A DNA stretch of 64,000 nucleotides, taken from the NCBI GenBank assembly GCA_946699065.1, contig CAMPDV010001985.1, forward strand, positions 1-64,000, in the 5' to 3' direction. Every line of letters starts with the position of its first letter. Positions within the stretch are counted from its first letter, which is position 1. A program made the translations under genes and the position numbers. The notes beneath the pieces are model-generated. The model ran no database searches and was not told the origin of the DNA. It saw only the letters and a list, made by a program, of their open reading frames with translations. This document shows positions 49,290-62,289 of the stretch, piece after piece. This DNA is from Loxodes magnus (Eukaryota > Ciliophora > Karyorelictea > Loxodida > Loxodidae).

Positions 49290-50560
49290 TGGAAAAATAA
49301 ATAGCACTTATTCTAGTTAAGAATTGAAATAAATATCTTGATCTGTAGTAAGAACTGGTTTTGGTAGTTTATATGTGATAAATTTAATGTAATTAGATTA
49401 TTTATAAGGATGAAGTTAAATAGCTTCATTAAAGAATCTATTGCTTCTTTATATTTCTTAAAAATTGCTAAATATTTTCCTAAATAAGTATAAATATCAA
49501 CAAAATAAGGATCAAATTGTTTAACTTTGCTAAGCAATAATTTGCTTCTTGGTATTTTCCTAATGTGTAAAAAATAGTTTTCCGTTGTAAGGTCGAGTTG
49601 ATTTTGGATCTAGTTAAATAAATGTTTGATAGTAAGGATTTGTTTGTTCATATTTCTGAAGACTATAGAATTTACTTTTGCTCTAATAAGTTTTAATATA
49701 ATTTGAAGCTATTTAAATAGCTTTGATAAAGTATTATATTGTTCTGCATATTGGCAAAGCTTTGAGGACGTTTCTTTTATTATTATAAACATCAATAAAA
49801 TTAGGATGGAGTTAAATAGTTTTTTGAAAGCAAAACTAAGACCTTTTTAGCTTACATAGGAGTGTTAGGTTTTCCCTTTTAAGCTGGAGTTTTGGATAAT
49901 TTGAAATAGTTTGATCATAAGAATGAATTTGTTCTTGTTTACCTATATGTTTGTTTTTGCACTGTAGCAGGAAAATAATTAGGATCTAGTTGATTTGTCA
50001 TAAGAATTTAGTAGTTGTTAGGATATATTTAAACTAATAGCGTTTCCTTTTCCATTATATGTAGGAAAATGGTTAGGATGGAGTTGCTTTGCTGATACTA
50101 TGGTTGTTTATATTTACTTAGTTCAAAAGAGAATTTGCTTTATGAATATAAGATGAAGCATAATTAAATTCTATTTGGATAGCTCTTCATAGCAGTTTTT
50201 TCCTTGTTCATATTTATCTAGATTATTAAGAGAAGTCCCTTGAAATAAGCATTAATATTGGATAAGTTAAATAACAATATTATAGCAATCTATCGCTTCT
50301 TCATGATTTCTTCGATTAGTTAATTTATTTTTAAAATAAGCAAAAGCATACCCTGATATGATGGTTATATTAAAACAATTAAACGCTTCTTTATACTTCT
50401 TCAGACTACCAAAAGAAGTTCCATAAATATATTTAGCACCAATCATAATGGAATTAGTTGAGTAGCTCCGTGAAATAAATGAAAGCGCTTCTTGATATAT
50501 TTATAAACTAGCAAAAGAAGGAATTTTCACGAATAAAGCATAAATGGTTGGTTGGTAGAT
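49290..50560 (-). pseudogene. TPR-repeat gene, broken
   Basis: The minus strand contains repeated TPR-like phrases in changing frames: FGSLKKYKEAFNCFN (about 50400), HEEAIDCYNIVIQL (about 50300), LNNLDKYEQGKNCYEE (about 50200), LGKYQEANYCL (about 49540) and YLGKYLAIFKKYKEAIDSL (about 49440). The repeat spacing (~34 residues) fits TPR. Many frame changes show that the gene is decayed. Such TPR proteins, with Gln coded by TAA/TAG, are common in ciliates. Its role is unknown. Confidence 0.65.
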
Positions 50561-50569
50561 TGATTGGTT

Positions 50570-52790
50570 GTAATTAGTTGATAATGAAGGTTGATCTAAG
50601 TAAGTATAAGCGTAATTTAATAGTTAATTAGCATAATTTTTAGAGTCTAATTTTTAGATATTTGTAATTGAAAGTTAGTTTTTAAAGGTTTATAGTTTGG
50701 TATAATATACATATATGTATACTAATTTTAAGAATATATAGTATAGGTTTGAATAGTAATATAACTAAACTAAAGATTAGCAATCTAATATCTTAAGTAT
50801 ATGATATAGATACTATATATAAAATAGTTTAATTAATAGATCTAATAATCTTTTCATACTTTTGAAATAAGCAAGGAAATATTAGAGTTAGTAATCAGAA
50901 GCTTATATAATGATATAAAAAGTTATATTAGTTTAGTATTAAGTATTGCTAAAACAAATAGAGTAAGATAATTTAAGTATACTAATATTTTGCTAATTTT
51001 AAACAGCTAATTATCAATTAGGATTTAGATAATGTCTTATAGCTTAAATAATCAATTCAATCAAACCTTTCATTATTTTGCAATTCATTTACAAATCTAC
51101 CTAACATTAGTCTCAATCAAATATTAAAACAACCTTCAAATATTAGCTACCATGCATAATAGATAAACACTAACTATATCTAAAAATAGGGGTTGCTAAG
51201 TAAAAATCATATAGAAGCTAAGCAATCTTTCTATTGGCAAGCTAAAATAAACATTCAAATATCTTTTATGTAAAAAGAAAAAATCTTAAGACTCGAAAAA
51301 ATAGAAAGTTGTTAGAGGATATTTGAAAGTAAATTAGATAAAATGATTAAGCATATTCCCAGGTTGGTTATATAAAGTTAAGATTAATTAGTAAATAAAT
51401 AGTTGGTAATAAATATGATAATATAGATTATATAATAAACTAGCTTATGTATAAATAAATATATGATTAATAAATATTTGGATTTAAAGGAATTAAATTA
51501 ATTAATTATTTTAATAATAAAAGTAAAAATAAAGCTTTAAGTATGTTTAATTATTTAATATTATTTATAATCAAATATCTCATTTTAATTATCTTTTTTA
51601 CTTTTTAGTTAAAAAAGAAATTTCTTTTTTAGTTCTAAAGATAATAGTTTATATGTTTAATATTTAAAAGAATAGTATAGATATTCTTATTTTTAATTGA
51701 GGCTACTTGAGTAATCATTTTAATTAATTGAAGTAATTAGAACACACTAATTATTCCTTAAGTTATTTAATAAACTTCTATTTAGAATGGCAATAGGTTA
51801 TTAATTTTGTTTATAAATAACATTATAATTAAGCTTTAGTTTTAAAGGAGTAACATTAATTTCTTTATAAATAGAATAAATTTACTCTTTACTCTTTAGT
51901 TTATATTTAAAGTTCTAATCTAAATTAAATTATTTCAAAGAATCTAAATTTTAGCATTTAACTTAATTTGTAAATTATTAAAAGCACAAATAGACTACTT
52001 TAATCTACCTTTTTAGCAATGTACTTTATATAATATCTATATATTAATTTATAAAGTGCTTAATTATTCTAGTATATATAAACTTGTTGTAAGTTAGTAA
52101 GGTTTCTCATTTAACACTTCTAAATATAAATAAGAAAATATAAGCATTTAAGATTAATTAACTAATTCTTACACAGTAATTAAAATAACTAAATAAATAA
52201 AACATAAGTATAAAGAAATAGTATAAGATATTTCATTAACCTAAAATTTATTATTCTCCCTTATGTCTCCCATACTACCATATTATTAAATTAGCCCATT
52301 ATTACCATATTATCAATTTCATATTTCCTATTTTTACATTCATTTTTAATAACTTATACAATACATCAAAACAATATTTATATCAATCAAAAGTCCTTTA
52401 ACTCACTACTTCTTTACCAACATCAAATTTATTATACAAACTGGAGACCAAAAATATTTTATAATCAACAAACAAAATACCTAAAGTTATATGCATTTTA
52501 GTTTAGGGAATATTCTATACAAACTTTCAAATTCTACTAAAGGATTCTTCAGTTTATTTTATAAATCTAAATTAATATCTTTTAGATCAATATTTTACTT
52601 TAACCTATTTATTTTTAAATCCTATTTTAAAGATTAAGATAACTATAATGCTTTAACTATTTTTAATATGCAATATAATCAAATATCTTTAATTAGGAAT
52701 TTAACTTTTAGTTTACTAATTCTTTTATTTACTTTTATATATATAATTATTATATAACTTATAATCATTATTAATTATACTTCTATCAAT
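50570..52790. other. AT-rich stretch, nothing recognised
   Basis: No gene or structured RNA was identified. Confidence 0.35.
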
Positions 52791-52799
52791 CTCTTTTCT

Positions 52800-53500
52800 A
52801 ATTTTTAACTACAGTATATTGCAACCTTCATAATCTTTCTCTGTCTTATGCATCATGATAGCGTATCAGCTATTATTCTTTTCTCCATAGATATTTGATT
52901 TAGATCATATTAATTGTCAAATTTTTATTAGAGTTTGAGTCTTTTACCTTCACACATTCGATTTGATAATCGAATTTGTACATTATTTCAAGTCTATAAA
53001 TCTTACCCTCTGGAGTAATTTACAGATTATTTAATTTTTCTCATTCCTTTTATATTTCTTATTTTCAACTTTTTGTTTATTTAAAATTTCTAGCAAATCT
53101 TATGAAATATTCATGCATTTTACAGAGTCAGCATCTAATATTTATCTTTTCTCAATTTTTTTACTATCTGTATTGCTAGTTAATATCATATAATAATTAT
53201 GAGGTAGATTATTCAAAAGAAGGCTTTCAGTAAATTAGTTTAATTTTTCCTCTGTTTACAGTATTCTCAAATCGAGTTCTTAAACTGAAGATGGTCCCTA
53301 GTTTCAGATTTTCTGTTTTAATTTTCTTGTTTTAGCATATTAATGCTAGCTTTAAGGTATTAAATTTGTTCTTTAAGTGAGTGTAGCTGTACTGATAGTT
53401 ATTAGTTTATCTATTACATATATTTTAGAGAAGCATATGCTGAGAATCCATTTCATATGTCTATTGCAGAATTAATTTCTTAATTTGGTAAGTTTTGTTT
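52800..53500 (-). pseudogene. coiled-coil protein relic
   Basis: One minus-strand frame gives a heptad-like, Lys/Gln/Glu-rich stretch (INQQLSVQLHSLKEQIQYLK, then INMLKQENQNRKSETRDHL), continuing with lower quality toward 52.8 kb and with several TGA codons. It may be a decayed coiled-coil gene; the family is unknown. Confidence 0.35.
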
Positions 53501-54159
53501 GTGTTAAGAATAAATAGGATTAAAAATGGATTAGTAAAAGGGTAAGATGTTGTAGTTTTCTCTGGTGATATGAGAATGTAATAAAGGAATTTAGGCATAT
53601 GAATATATAATAATTGATATTTTTTGAATGTAAAAATAGGAAAATAATAATAATGTTAATTGTCTCTATTTATACAACTTTAATTAAAGGAATAAATTAA
53701 GAAATGCTAAATATTAGAAACTTTAAATGCTTCTTAAATATTACTTTAATCAAATTTTATAATTACTTCAAAGATAATTTACATCATAATATGAGAAGGC
53801 TTTTCAGAATAGTAACTTAACTAGTAAAATATTTTCTATATAATATATAAGATAAATGAAAAAGCTTAAAATATTTCAGGAAAGTTCTTTTAATTTTATT
53901 AATGTATTATCACAAAATAATTCAAATCTACATTTTTTAAAACAAACATTAATTCCATAAATAAATGATTATAATTAGTCTATTAGGATAACTTTAATAT
54001 TGCTTTAAAGTTGTTGGTTCTATATAAATTATTTTATATAAATAAGGGATAAAAAATGGAAATGTATTTGAGTTCATTAAAATATAAACTATAAAAATTC
54101 TTAGATAACTTAGAAACTCATTTTTAATATTTAAGAAAACGGTGAGGCTATAATTAAAA

Positions 54160-54232
54160 GGGGATCTAGCTCAAATGCTAGAGCGCTCCTTTCGCATACG
54201 AGAGGCAACGGGATCGATACCCGTGTTCTCCA
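54160..54232 (+). tRNA. tRNA-Ala (CGC), possibly decayed
   Basis: 73 nt with a D arm (GCTC...GAGC), anticodon loop TTCGCAT (anticodon CGC, Ala), an intact T arm (ACGGG-ATCGATA-CCCGT) and discriminator A, followed by TTTTTAT. The body matches the common eukaryotic tRNA-Ala. Weak points are one C-C mismatch in the anticodon stem (CTCCT/ACGAG), a T-T mismatch in the acceptor stem and a G-to-C change in the D loop. It may be a functional variant or an early relic. Confidence 0.75.
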
Positions 54233-54305
54233 TTTTTATGAAAGTAAAATTATAAATAAACTATAAAGATATTAGTTATTTTTAAATAAGTCATATAATA
54301 ATAAA

Positions 54306-54378
54306 TAAGCTTTAGCTCAGTCGGTAGAGCGCCACCCTTTTAAGCTGGTGGTCAAGGGTTCAAGTCCCTTAGTCGGCA
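54306..54378 (+). pseudogene. tRNA-Lys (UUU) relic
   Basis: The D arm (GCTCAGTCGGTAGAGC), anticodon loop CTTTTAA (anticodon TTT, Lys), T arm (AAGGG-TTCAAGT-CCCTT) and 3' strand AGTCGGCA are clear. The 5' acceptor strand (TAAGCTT) does not pair with AGTCGGC, and the anticodon stem has a C-C mismatch. It lies 73 nt after the tRNA-Ala on the same strand and is followed by TTTTTAT. Probably non-functional. Confidence 0.75.
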
Positions 54379-54384
54379 TTTTTA

Positions 54385-55500
54385 TCGTCTAAATACAATT
54401 TTTAGCTTATAATTTCAAAAATAAACTTTTAATTATAGAACAGTCTATAATAGATCTATAAAGCAGTAATAAAAAGACTTTAATAAACCTTAAAAAGAAA
54501 TATTTTACATTCTAAATTTGAAAAAACAGATTGAAGTTAGTTAAATAAACATTAAAATTTAGTTTAAAGGCTAATATTAAAATTTGTAAAGAAATTTAGG
54601 AAAATAAATGTATTTAAATTTTGTTTTTTTAATTAAAAAACTAAAATTATTAGATGGGAATAATTATATTCAAAAGTATATTATATCCAATAATTAAATT
54701 TTGTTTCCAAATAGTGGTCAAAAGTTCTTAGATTGATTTTAAATATTTTTAGAAAGTTTATTATTCTAATAAATTTAAATGTTTTAATTTAAATTTTTAA
54801 ATTAAAAGAGTTTTTGACATTTATAACTGTAAGAATTGCTTTCTTCAATTATAAACGTTAGTAAATATTTGTAAAGCTTTTTAACATTTTTAATGCTTTG
54901 TAAATATATTATTGATCTCATCAATTTTTAATTACTCATACTATAGTATCATCTTTTATTTCTTACTTTTTGCTTTTTCCATTTCTAATGATTTTAGTCC
55001 TCTTGATATAAGTTTCTTGTCAAATATTTTTATTTATAAATCTAAATATCCCAAATAAGACTTCGAAAGGAGTTTATAAGTCCTTAATCATATAATATAA
55101 GCGTCTTAAGTTATAATTCCCAATCTTTTAAAATAGTCAATTCTTATATTAGAATAACATATATATTTAAAAATGTGCTCGAATATATAATACTCTCCAC
55201 ACATACAGTAGGGATTATCAATAGGATAATGACAATCTTAGAGATCTTTTCAAAATTATAGGATTATGTTCTAAGTTTATATATACTAAAATTTATTGTC
55301 TAAATTATTTGTTCAACTTAGTGTAAATAATTAGTGGAAATTGGTAAATATTATTAAACAGCTTATCATATATTTTACCCATTTTCTTAAACTTTTTTGT
55401 AGCTGTATTATAGAAATAATGTTGTATTTTGTCTCTTATATATTTAGTATAATTTTTTGAACTTATACTAAAAATTTTTCGTATAAATCTACTAAAAAAA
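54385..55500. other. AT-rich stretch, nothing recognised
   Basis: No conserved motif was found on either strand. Confidence 0.35.
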
Positions 55501-55514
55501 GAATTTAATTTGTA

Positions 55515-56040
55515 GGTAAAAGCATAAATAATTAATTAGAATACAAAAGAACAACAAGAAAGCGCAAGAAGCAACAGGTAAGAGTTGGAAGATGAAACGA
55601 AGGATACATAACTTTAAGGAGATAATGAAGTATCTGATTCATATGATAAGTTAATTTAAATATAATTTTTGAATGAATTCTCAAGCAAAAGATTGATATT
55701 ATTTCTTTCTTATACATTTGCTAAGTTTAATATAGTTATTTTCTGGAAATTTCTAAAATCTTTGATGTTGTTATCTGAATATATGTGCAGTGGCATGTCT
55801 ATATAAGGTAAATTTGGTTTTTAATAAAATGTTTATTTAATTTTTTGGTTTTATAGTTCTCAAAAGGAAATTGGGTAGAAATAATGATTTGGTCATAATT
55901 TGTATCCCATAAATCTGTTAATTATATGAACTGAAATAAAAGTTATGACTTTGTGGAAGTGAATTTAATTTTAAAGGTATTTAGGAAAAAGTTTAGGTTA
56001 TTACTAATCTGACTATATTTCTGATATTAAGACTAAAATT
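55515..56040 (+). other. coding-like stretch, unknown protein
   Basis: Under UAR=Gln and UGA=Trp, the frame has a polar, acidic start (NTKEQQESARSNRQELEDET) followed by hydrophobic, aromatic-rich segments (IVIFWKFLKSLMLLSEYM and VYLIFWFYSSQKEIG) that could be membrane helices. No start codon or family is identified. The contrast in composition with flanking AT-rich DNA is the only support. Confidence 0.3.
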
Positions 56041-57280
56041 ATGTTTAGTAATAATAAAATGTAATAAAAGTAGTACTTTTTAGAATAGCTTTATTAATAA
56101 TTAATATTTCTTTAAAAAATGTAATTAATTCTTTTTTATTAACTTGTTACTCAAATATTGTAAATGCTAAAATATAAAAATGTATACTATTTTTTTAATA
56201 ATAAGCATACTAATTATTATCCTTAAAATGAAATTAATTTTTAAACTAGAAAGTTAAATTATTAGATAAGATATTTTATAGCTTATTATTAATCATTTAA
56301 AACATTCTTTTACCTTCATTATTAAAAAATACTTTTTATTTATTAGTTTTATTTCATAGTTAATAGTAATATATTTATTTAGATTTATATAATTAATTGA
56401 GCAATCTTTTAGTTACATTTTAAAGCTTACAAATTTATTTTACTTAAAATTAATTTCATTATTATTTAATTATAAACAATCAATAATTTAGGTTTATAAT
56501 TAACTAATTAGTTGCATAGGCTTTATTTTAAACTTCAAATATTGATAAAACATAAATAGTAGTGATATATATAAACTAGTTATAAAATAGATTTAAACTT
56601 AAAATTTTATATTTATTTCTAAGAATTAATTGAATATCTTATTTAAATTTCTCATGCTATAAATCATTTAAAAAACTACTATTTTTATTATAAAAATCTT
56701 AATTTCTTAAAATTTTATTATGAATCAGTATTTAATACTTTAATATACTCATTTTTTAATTACTTACTTACCATTTCATTTTGTTTCTCATATCATTATT
56801 TCATTTTTTAATCAATCAATGTTTTTTAATATCTCTTCAATCATAAATAAAGTATTAAATATCTTATTTATTCTCAAAATAACCTATACCATTATCATTT
56901 ATATTTAATCAAAAATATTACTTATTTTAAATATATTAGTTAAACTATTATTTAAAACATATTCTTTAGTATCAACTAATTTTACTACTTTCCATACTTC
57001 AACTATTTAGACTCTTCAATTTATACAGTTAGTATCTTTCTTATTTTATTCAAATACTATTAAAATATTATAATCAATCATTAATTTACCTTAATATATT
57101 TTGCTTTTTCTTTTATTAAAAATTCTTTTTCTGCTTTTTAAAATTTCTGAGATGGAAAAAGTTTATTTTTACTTTAATATTTTCGCTTAATAAATTTCTC
57201 TATTAAATTACTATGGAAATAACATGTTGAAAAAAAAATTGATATTAAAGTATTAGTCTGAAATTTTTCAAAAAAATTTA

Positions 57281-57332
57281 TTCCGTCCGAAAATTTTCCT
57301 TTAGTGTAAAACGCTGAGCAAAAAAACAAAAT
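57281..57332 (+). repeat. conserved 50-bp motif, unit B copy 1
   Basis: TCCGTCCGAAAATTTTCC then TTAGTGTAAAACGCTGAGC and an A-rich tail; equivalent to 12781. Confidence 0.75.
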
Positions 57333-57539
57333 TAAAATTTTTACACATTTATCTATGTTTACATTCACAATATTTTTGGAATTTTAAAATCTCAGTCCTT
57401 GCTTTGTATAAATACATTCAAATTCAAGTCCATCTACAACTTTACAAGTTTATCCTTTAAAAATCAAAAATTTTTTACTTAACCGATTTTTTACACTTTT
57501 ATAAATTCAACCTTATTTCAAAATTTTTAAAAATTTTTA

Positions 57540-57587
57540 GTCCGTCCGAAAAATGTCTTGCAGTGTAAAACGCTGAGCAAAAAAACA
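57540..57587 (+). repeat. conserved 50-bp motif, unit B copy 2
   Basis: GTCCGTCCGAAAAATGTC then GCAGTGTAAAACGCTGAGC; nearly identical to 13031. Confidence 0.8.
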
Positions 57588-58013
57588 AATTAAAATTTTT
57601 TCAATTTATTATACATTTATTAATTCAAAAAAAAAATTCTAAACTTTTAAAATATATCCCTGTTCTTATTTATATCGAAAAATATTTTATTGAGATTCAA
57701 AAATTAAAATTTTTTCTTACAAATATTTTTTATGAATTAAAATTTTCCCTTTCACTAATATGTTCAACTCTCAAAAAAATCCTTTTTAAGTTTTCAAACT
57801 TTTTTTAAATTCAAAATAAAAAAATAACCAAAACGTTGTAAAAAATATTCTTTTTATTTAAAAAAAAAATCGAAATTTTTAAACTTTTTTCTAAATAAAT
57901 TTTAAAATTCCTTTCTTAAAATTTAGTTCCTTTAATTTTATCACTTCTATCTTTTAACACCTTTTAAACTTTTTAGATTCTTTTCACACTCTTTGTCCCG
58001 TTTTGCAAAAATT

Positions 58014-58063
58014 TAGTCCTTCCAAAAAAATGTCTTGTAGTGCAAAACGCCGAGCAAAAAAAC
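58014..58063 (+). repeat. conserved 50-bp motif, unit B copy 3
   Basis: AGTCCTTCCAAAAAAATG then TAGTGCAAAACGCCGAGC; equivalent to 13515. Confidence 0.75.
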
Positions 58064-58823
58064 AAATTTTTTATTTTCACAAAAATTACACTCAAATATC
58101 AATCTTATCACACTAATTAATTACAAATTTTAATACAAAATTAAATTAAAAATTAAATTAAAAATTAAATTAACTAAGCCTTCTAAGTAATTCATCCGTA
58201 AACTCCTAAAAAATTTATAAATTAAATATTGCCACAGAAATTTTTACAACAGAAAAAACTTTTATACCATAAAAATTTTATAACAGAAACTTTTATACCA
58301 TAAAACTTTTATAACAGAAAAATCTTATAATTTAAAAAATAATTAATTTTATAATTTTCGATATGCTTTCTTCCTCTTTTAATAAAAAATATTAAAAATT
58401 CAAATGCTTTTATTTATTTTAATTTTTATACTCTTATAATTTATTCAACCCTCTCTCTTCTCACAAAACACTATTTCTCGTAATAAACAATTATAAACAT
58501 TTCACTATTCTTAAAATAATTATCCTTTTAATATACTTAAACAATAACGCAATTACTCTTTTAGATTTAAAAAAATCATTAACACATTCAATTCTTTATT
58601 TAGTAAATACTTACACCCTCTTTTACTTAATTATATATTAGATACATACTCTTATGCCTCAACAATTTAAACAAAAACTTATATCATTATAATTTATTAT
58701 TATTATAATTTATTCAACTACATTGCTACATAATTGCTTAGAGTTGTAACTCAACTTTAGTATACATTAAATATTTTATCATAGTCCTTTAACTGTATAA
58801 TATCATTGTAATTTTTATATATG

Positions 58824-58945
58824 AGTATAACTGTATAACTGTATAACTGTATAACTGTATAACTGTATAATAAAATTATAGATTAGTATTATAACTGTAT
58901 AATAACATAGTAATATAGTAACATAACAGTATTATAGATTAGTAG
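58824..58945. repeat. CTGTATAA microsatellite, unit B
   Basis: Five near-perfect CTGTATAA units followed by looser TATAAC/ATAGTAACAT units, just past the 3' end of the WD40 gene. Confidence 0.85.
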
Positions 58946-59036
58946 TATTGTAGAATATTGATTATTCAAATACTTAAGTTCATTAATCTAAATAAATATA
59001 TTTATTTAATAAGTTCATTAATTTAATAAAAATATC

Positions 59037-61628
59037 TCATCTCATACTTCTCTTAAAGTCCTACTCACTCATCTATATGTTGCTTACTTCACAATCACTC
59101 AATCTCATTCCATAGGGAGCATATACACTATTCCAATCCAACTACTTTATTATTAAATTATCTAAATTGACACCTACCTATCCTACAGATTCATCAACAC
59201 TTAACAACCTCTGTACATTCCATCTTCTCAAGTAGCCATATTCATCCCCAGAATAGATCCATCTCGAATCCTTTGATAATGCCAAGGAACATATTGCATG
59301 TTCGTGACCACTCAAAGTTAATACACACTAACCAGCTGAAAAAGACCATATCTTTATGGTTGAGTCAGCAGATGCTGATATGATATATCTAGAGTCAAAG
59401 GAGATTACTACCGATAAAATAGAATCAGTATGTCCCACTAAAGTTCTAAGGAGAGTACCATCAGGGAAATTTCAGATCTTTATAGTTTAGTCTTCAGAGG
59501 CTGATATGATATATCTAGAGTCATTGGATATTACTACCGATCTAATAGAAGCAGTATGTCCCTCTAAAGTTTTAACACAGGAACTAGATAAAAAATCCCA
59601 AAATGAACTTTATAACTTTCATATCTTGATTGTTTTGTCATAAGATGCTGATATGATATATCTAGAGTCATAGGAGATTACTACCGAGTAAATACGATCA
59701 GTATGTTCCTTTAATGTTCTCAGGAGAGTACCATCACTGAAATTTCAGATCTTTATGATTTTGTCTCATGATGCTGATATGATATATCTAGAGTCATAGG
59801 AGATTACTACCGATCAAATATAAGCAGTATGTCCCTCTAAAGTTCTCAGGAGAGTACCATCACGGAAATTCCAGATCTTTATGGTTTTGTCATGTGATGC
59901 TGATATGATATATCTAGAGTCAAAGGAGATTACTACCGAGTTAACTGGACGAGTATGTCCGGATAAAGTATTGATTAAGGCAGATGTTTAATAATCTCAG
60001 ATCTTAATTTTTTTATCATCTGAACCAGTGATGATATATTGATTGTCAGGAGATATAGCTATTGACTCGATGCATTTGGAATGACAATTAAGTTCATGAG
60101 GATACTCAGTTGCTATATCGGATAGATCAGCATTACTCAATACACAACCGATAAACTTAGTGTTTCTTAAATTACATTGATGGAAACTTGAATTAGAGAA
60201 ATCACATTCAGTAAATGTCATGTCCGATAGATCTGCTTACACTAATCTCATGTCGGAGAAATTTTATTATGATGCAAACTTAACATTCAGGTAGTTAAGT
60301 ATCGTTATCACATTCGATGATATCTACGATACTTTCTATGATGATCTAGATAAGTCTAACACCTAATTTAATTTATCAGCCAGTTATATATCTTATACCC
60401 TAGATAACTATAATAAGACCGATGTCTAAAAGGTTAAGCTTGAGTGATTTAAAGGATGTTACTTCAAATATTAGATATCGATACTTTGTTGTTGTTGTAG
60501 TTGGTCTAAGATTTGAATTAACTATTCGAACGTTAGAGTATTGAAATTCACTAAGGCTTATTTTATCAAGTTTGGCTGCTCTTAAAGCTATTGAACTTAA
60601 AAGTTCTATTACTCTAACTAAAGTTCAATAATATGTTGAAGTAACTGATAATCATTACTTAAAGCAGTATTAGAAACTTCTTGGCATATTTTAAACTGAG
60701 ATTAGTCTTTTTACATTAGTTACTCTTAAACTTATTATTTGTCTTAATTTTAGTGTCTTAGGAAGGCTTAGTCTTAATATAAGCATTATAATTATTGATT
60801 TTATTCAATTTCTTATTATTGAAGATCCTATAATTGTTTTTGCTGAAACTACTATTATTATTATTGACCTTGGCATAGACCACTTATTACATCTTATTAA
60901 CTGAAATAAGATTCTATTAACTACTTAGTTTTTTACTGAGTCAATATCTAACCCTTTGAATGATCTCTCAGAAAATTGAAGACATTTAAGAGATAATACT
61001 GAATATTGTATCGCAAACCTTAATCATTCAAATTTAAATTAGATTCTTACTTCATCTCATTGATCTCTCTTAAGATATCCGTAAATTACTACTATTATTC
61101 TTATAGCTAATACTGATTTGCCTGCTGCTGGTGGATATGCTAGCGCTATTACTATTATTATTAAATGTTGAGTTCCGATAATCGATTCAGTAAACTCTTA
61201 ATCTTATTCACTCTTTAAGAATATTATTCTATCAAGATCTTGAATATTCATTTAATTACCTACTAGCAGATATTATTCCACTACTAACTAACACCATTGA
61301 TAACATTTCTTATGAGCTATAACTAATCTTATTTCTAATTCTATTACTCCTATAACCAATCGAGTTATTGATTTAACCATACTTAATCCAATATTTGATG
61401 GTGCTGATGCAACTATGGCTATATTGGTTATTGTACCATGTAGTTTTGTAGATTCTAAGGCCTGATGTTAAACATCTGTTGATGATTCGTGCAAACTATC
61501 AATTACGTAAGCTGATATATGGCACTTAGACAGTTTAAACATGAAACACAGTTGCAAGGAAGTTGCTTGGCTTAAAACTAACCTTAATCAAAAGCATTTC
61601 TACAGTTAGGACACTGTTACATATCCAT
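59037..61628 (-). CDS. RING / coiled-coil / pentapeptide / WD40 protein, copy B
   Basis: 864 codons from ATG 61628 to TGA 59037-59039 in one frame (863 aa). A RING-like finger lies at residues 6-49: Cys6, 9, 25, 27, 30, 33, 46 and His49. A Gln-rich coiled coil spans about 85-440, with a TGA at codon 127 that is also present in A and C. Pentapeptide-like repeats cover about 455-505 (QADLSD, ECDFSN, QCNLRN, NADLSD). Seven WD40 blades fill about 515-808, and the tail ends QDFKRSMR. Seven internal TGA codons (127, 545, 605, 621, 628, 670, 719) are read as Trp; nine Trp codons are TGG. It is probably a cytosolic ubiquitin-ligase-like receptor (inference). The blade frameworks match copy A almost exactly, while recurring surface positions differ. 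Confidence 0.85.
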
Positions 61629-61884
61629 TTATAAAAAATAAAATTAGTTTTAGTATTTAGAAACTAATTACAATGAAATAAAAATTAAAATATTTAAAAT
61701 TTAATTATTAAATTTAATTTATTAATAAAATACAAACTAATAAAGATTAATTTCTCTTAAAAATATGAGGAAAAAAAGATGGTTTATACCCAAAATAAAG
61801 GGGGCCAAATCATAAAAGATGGACTCTCCTATCAAAAATTCGAAAAGAGAAAATAACTTTAGATAAGAGACACTGAATCTACAA
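61629..61884 (-). promoter_or_regulatory. leader between SSU 5' piece and WD40 start, unit B
   Basis: About 250 nt that is AT-rich near the ATG and GC-richer near the SSU piece (GGGCCAAATCATAAAAGATGG). It is strongly conserved with 17239-17475 of unit A; part of it is also seen before the ATG of copy C (TTTCATTATAATTAGTTTCT). It is the likely 5' leader or promoter region; no motif is proven. Confidence 0.4.
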
Positions 61885-62289
61885 TCATCGAGACGAAGCC
61901 CAGTATCGTTATTTATTGTCTCATTCAGGATTGGGTAATTTACGCGCCTGCTGCCTTCCTTAGATGTGGTCTCTCAGGCTCCGGAATTGAACCCTAATTC
62001 TCAGTTACCCATCATTAACAGGGTAGTCCAATACCATCGAAAACTGATAGGGCAGAAACTTGAATGACCCGCCATGCTTCATGGTTCTTGTGTATTATAA
62101 TTCTCACACAAACTAAATATCCAATAAACATCTTGCATGCATTCTAGAATTACTACGATTATTTAACACACAATCAAATAAACTATCACTGTTTAATGAG
62201 CCATTCACAGTTCCACGAGTAAATGCTTAAACATGCATGGCTTAGTCTTTGAGACAAACATATGACTACTGGCAGGATCAACCAGATTT
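61885..62289 (-). pseudogene. SSU rRNA 5' fragment (about 400 nt), unit B
   Basis: Minus strand: AATCTGGTTGATCCTGCCAG, TAGTCATATG, CTAAGCCATGCATG, GAATGGCTCATTAAACAG, GCGGGTCATTCAAGTTTCTG, GGTATTGGACTACC, AATTCCGGAGCCTGAGAGAC, AAGGCAGCAGGCGCGTAAAT and the GGGCTTCGTCT stretch. It stops at about SSU position 430 and passes into the WD40 gene leader. It looks well preserved as far as it goes. Confidence 0.9.

Larger units (their letters stand above)
57590..59030. other. AT-rich intergenic part of unit B
   Basis: No gene was recognised; it is collinear with 13.1-14.6 kb of unit A. Confidence 0.5.
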
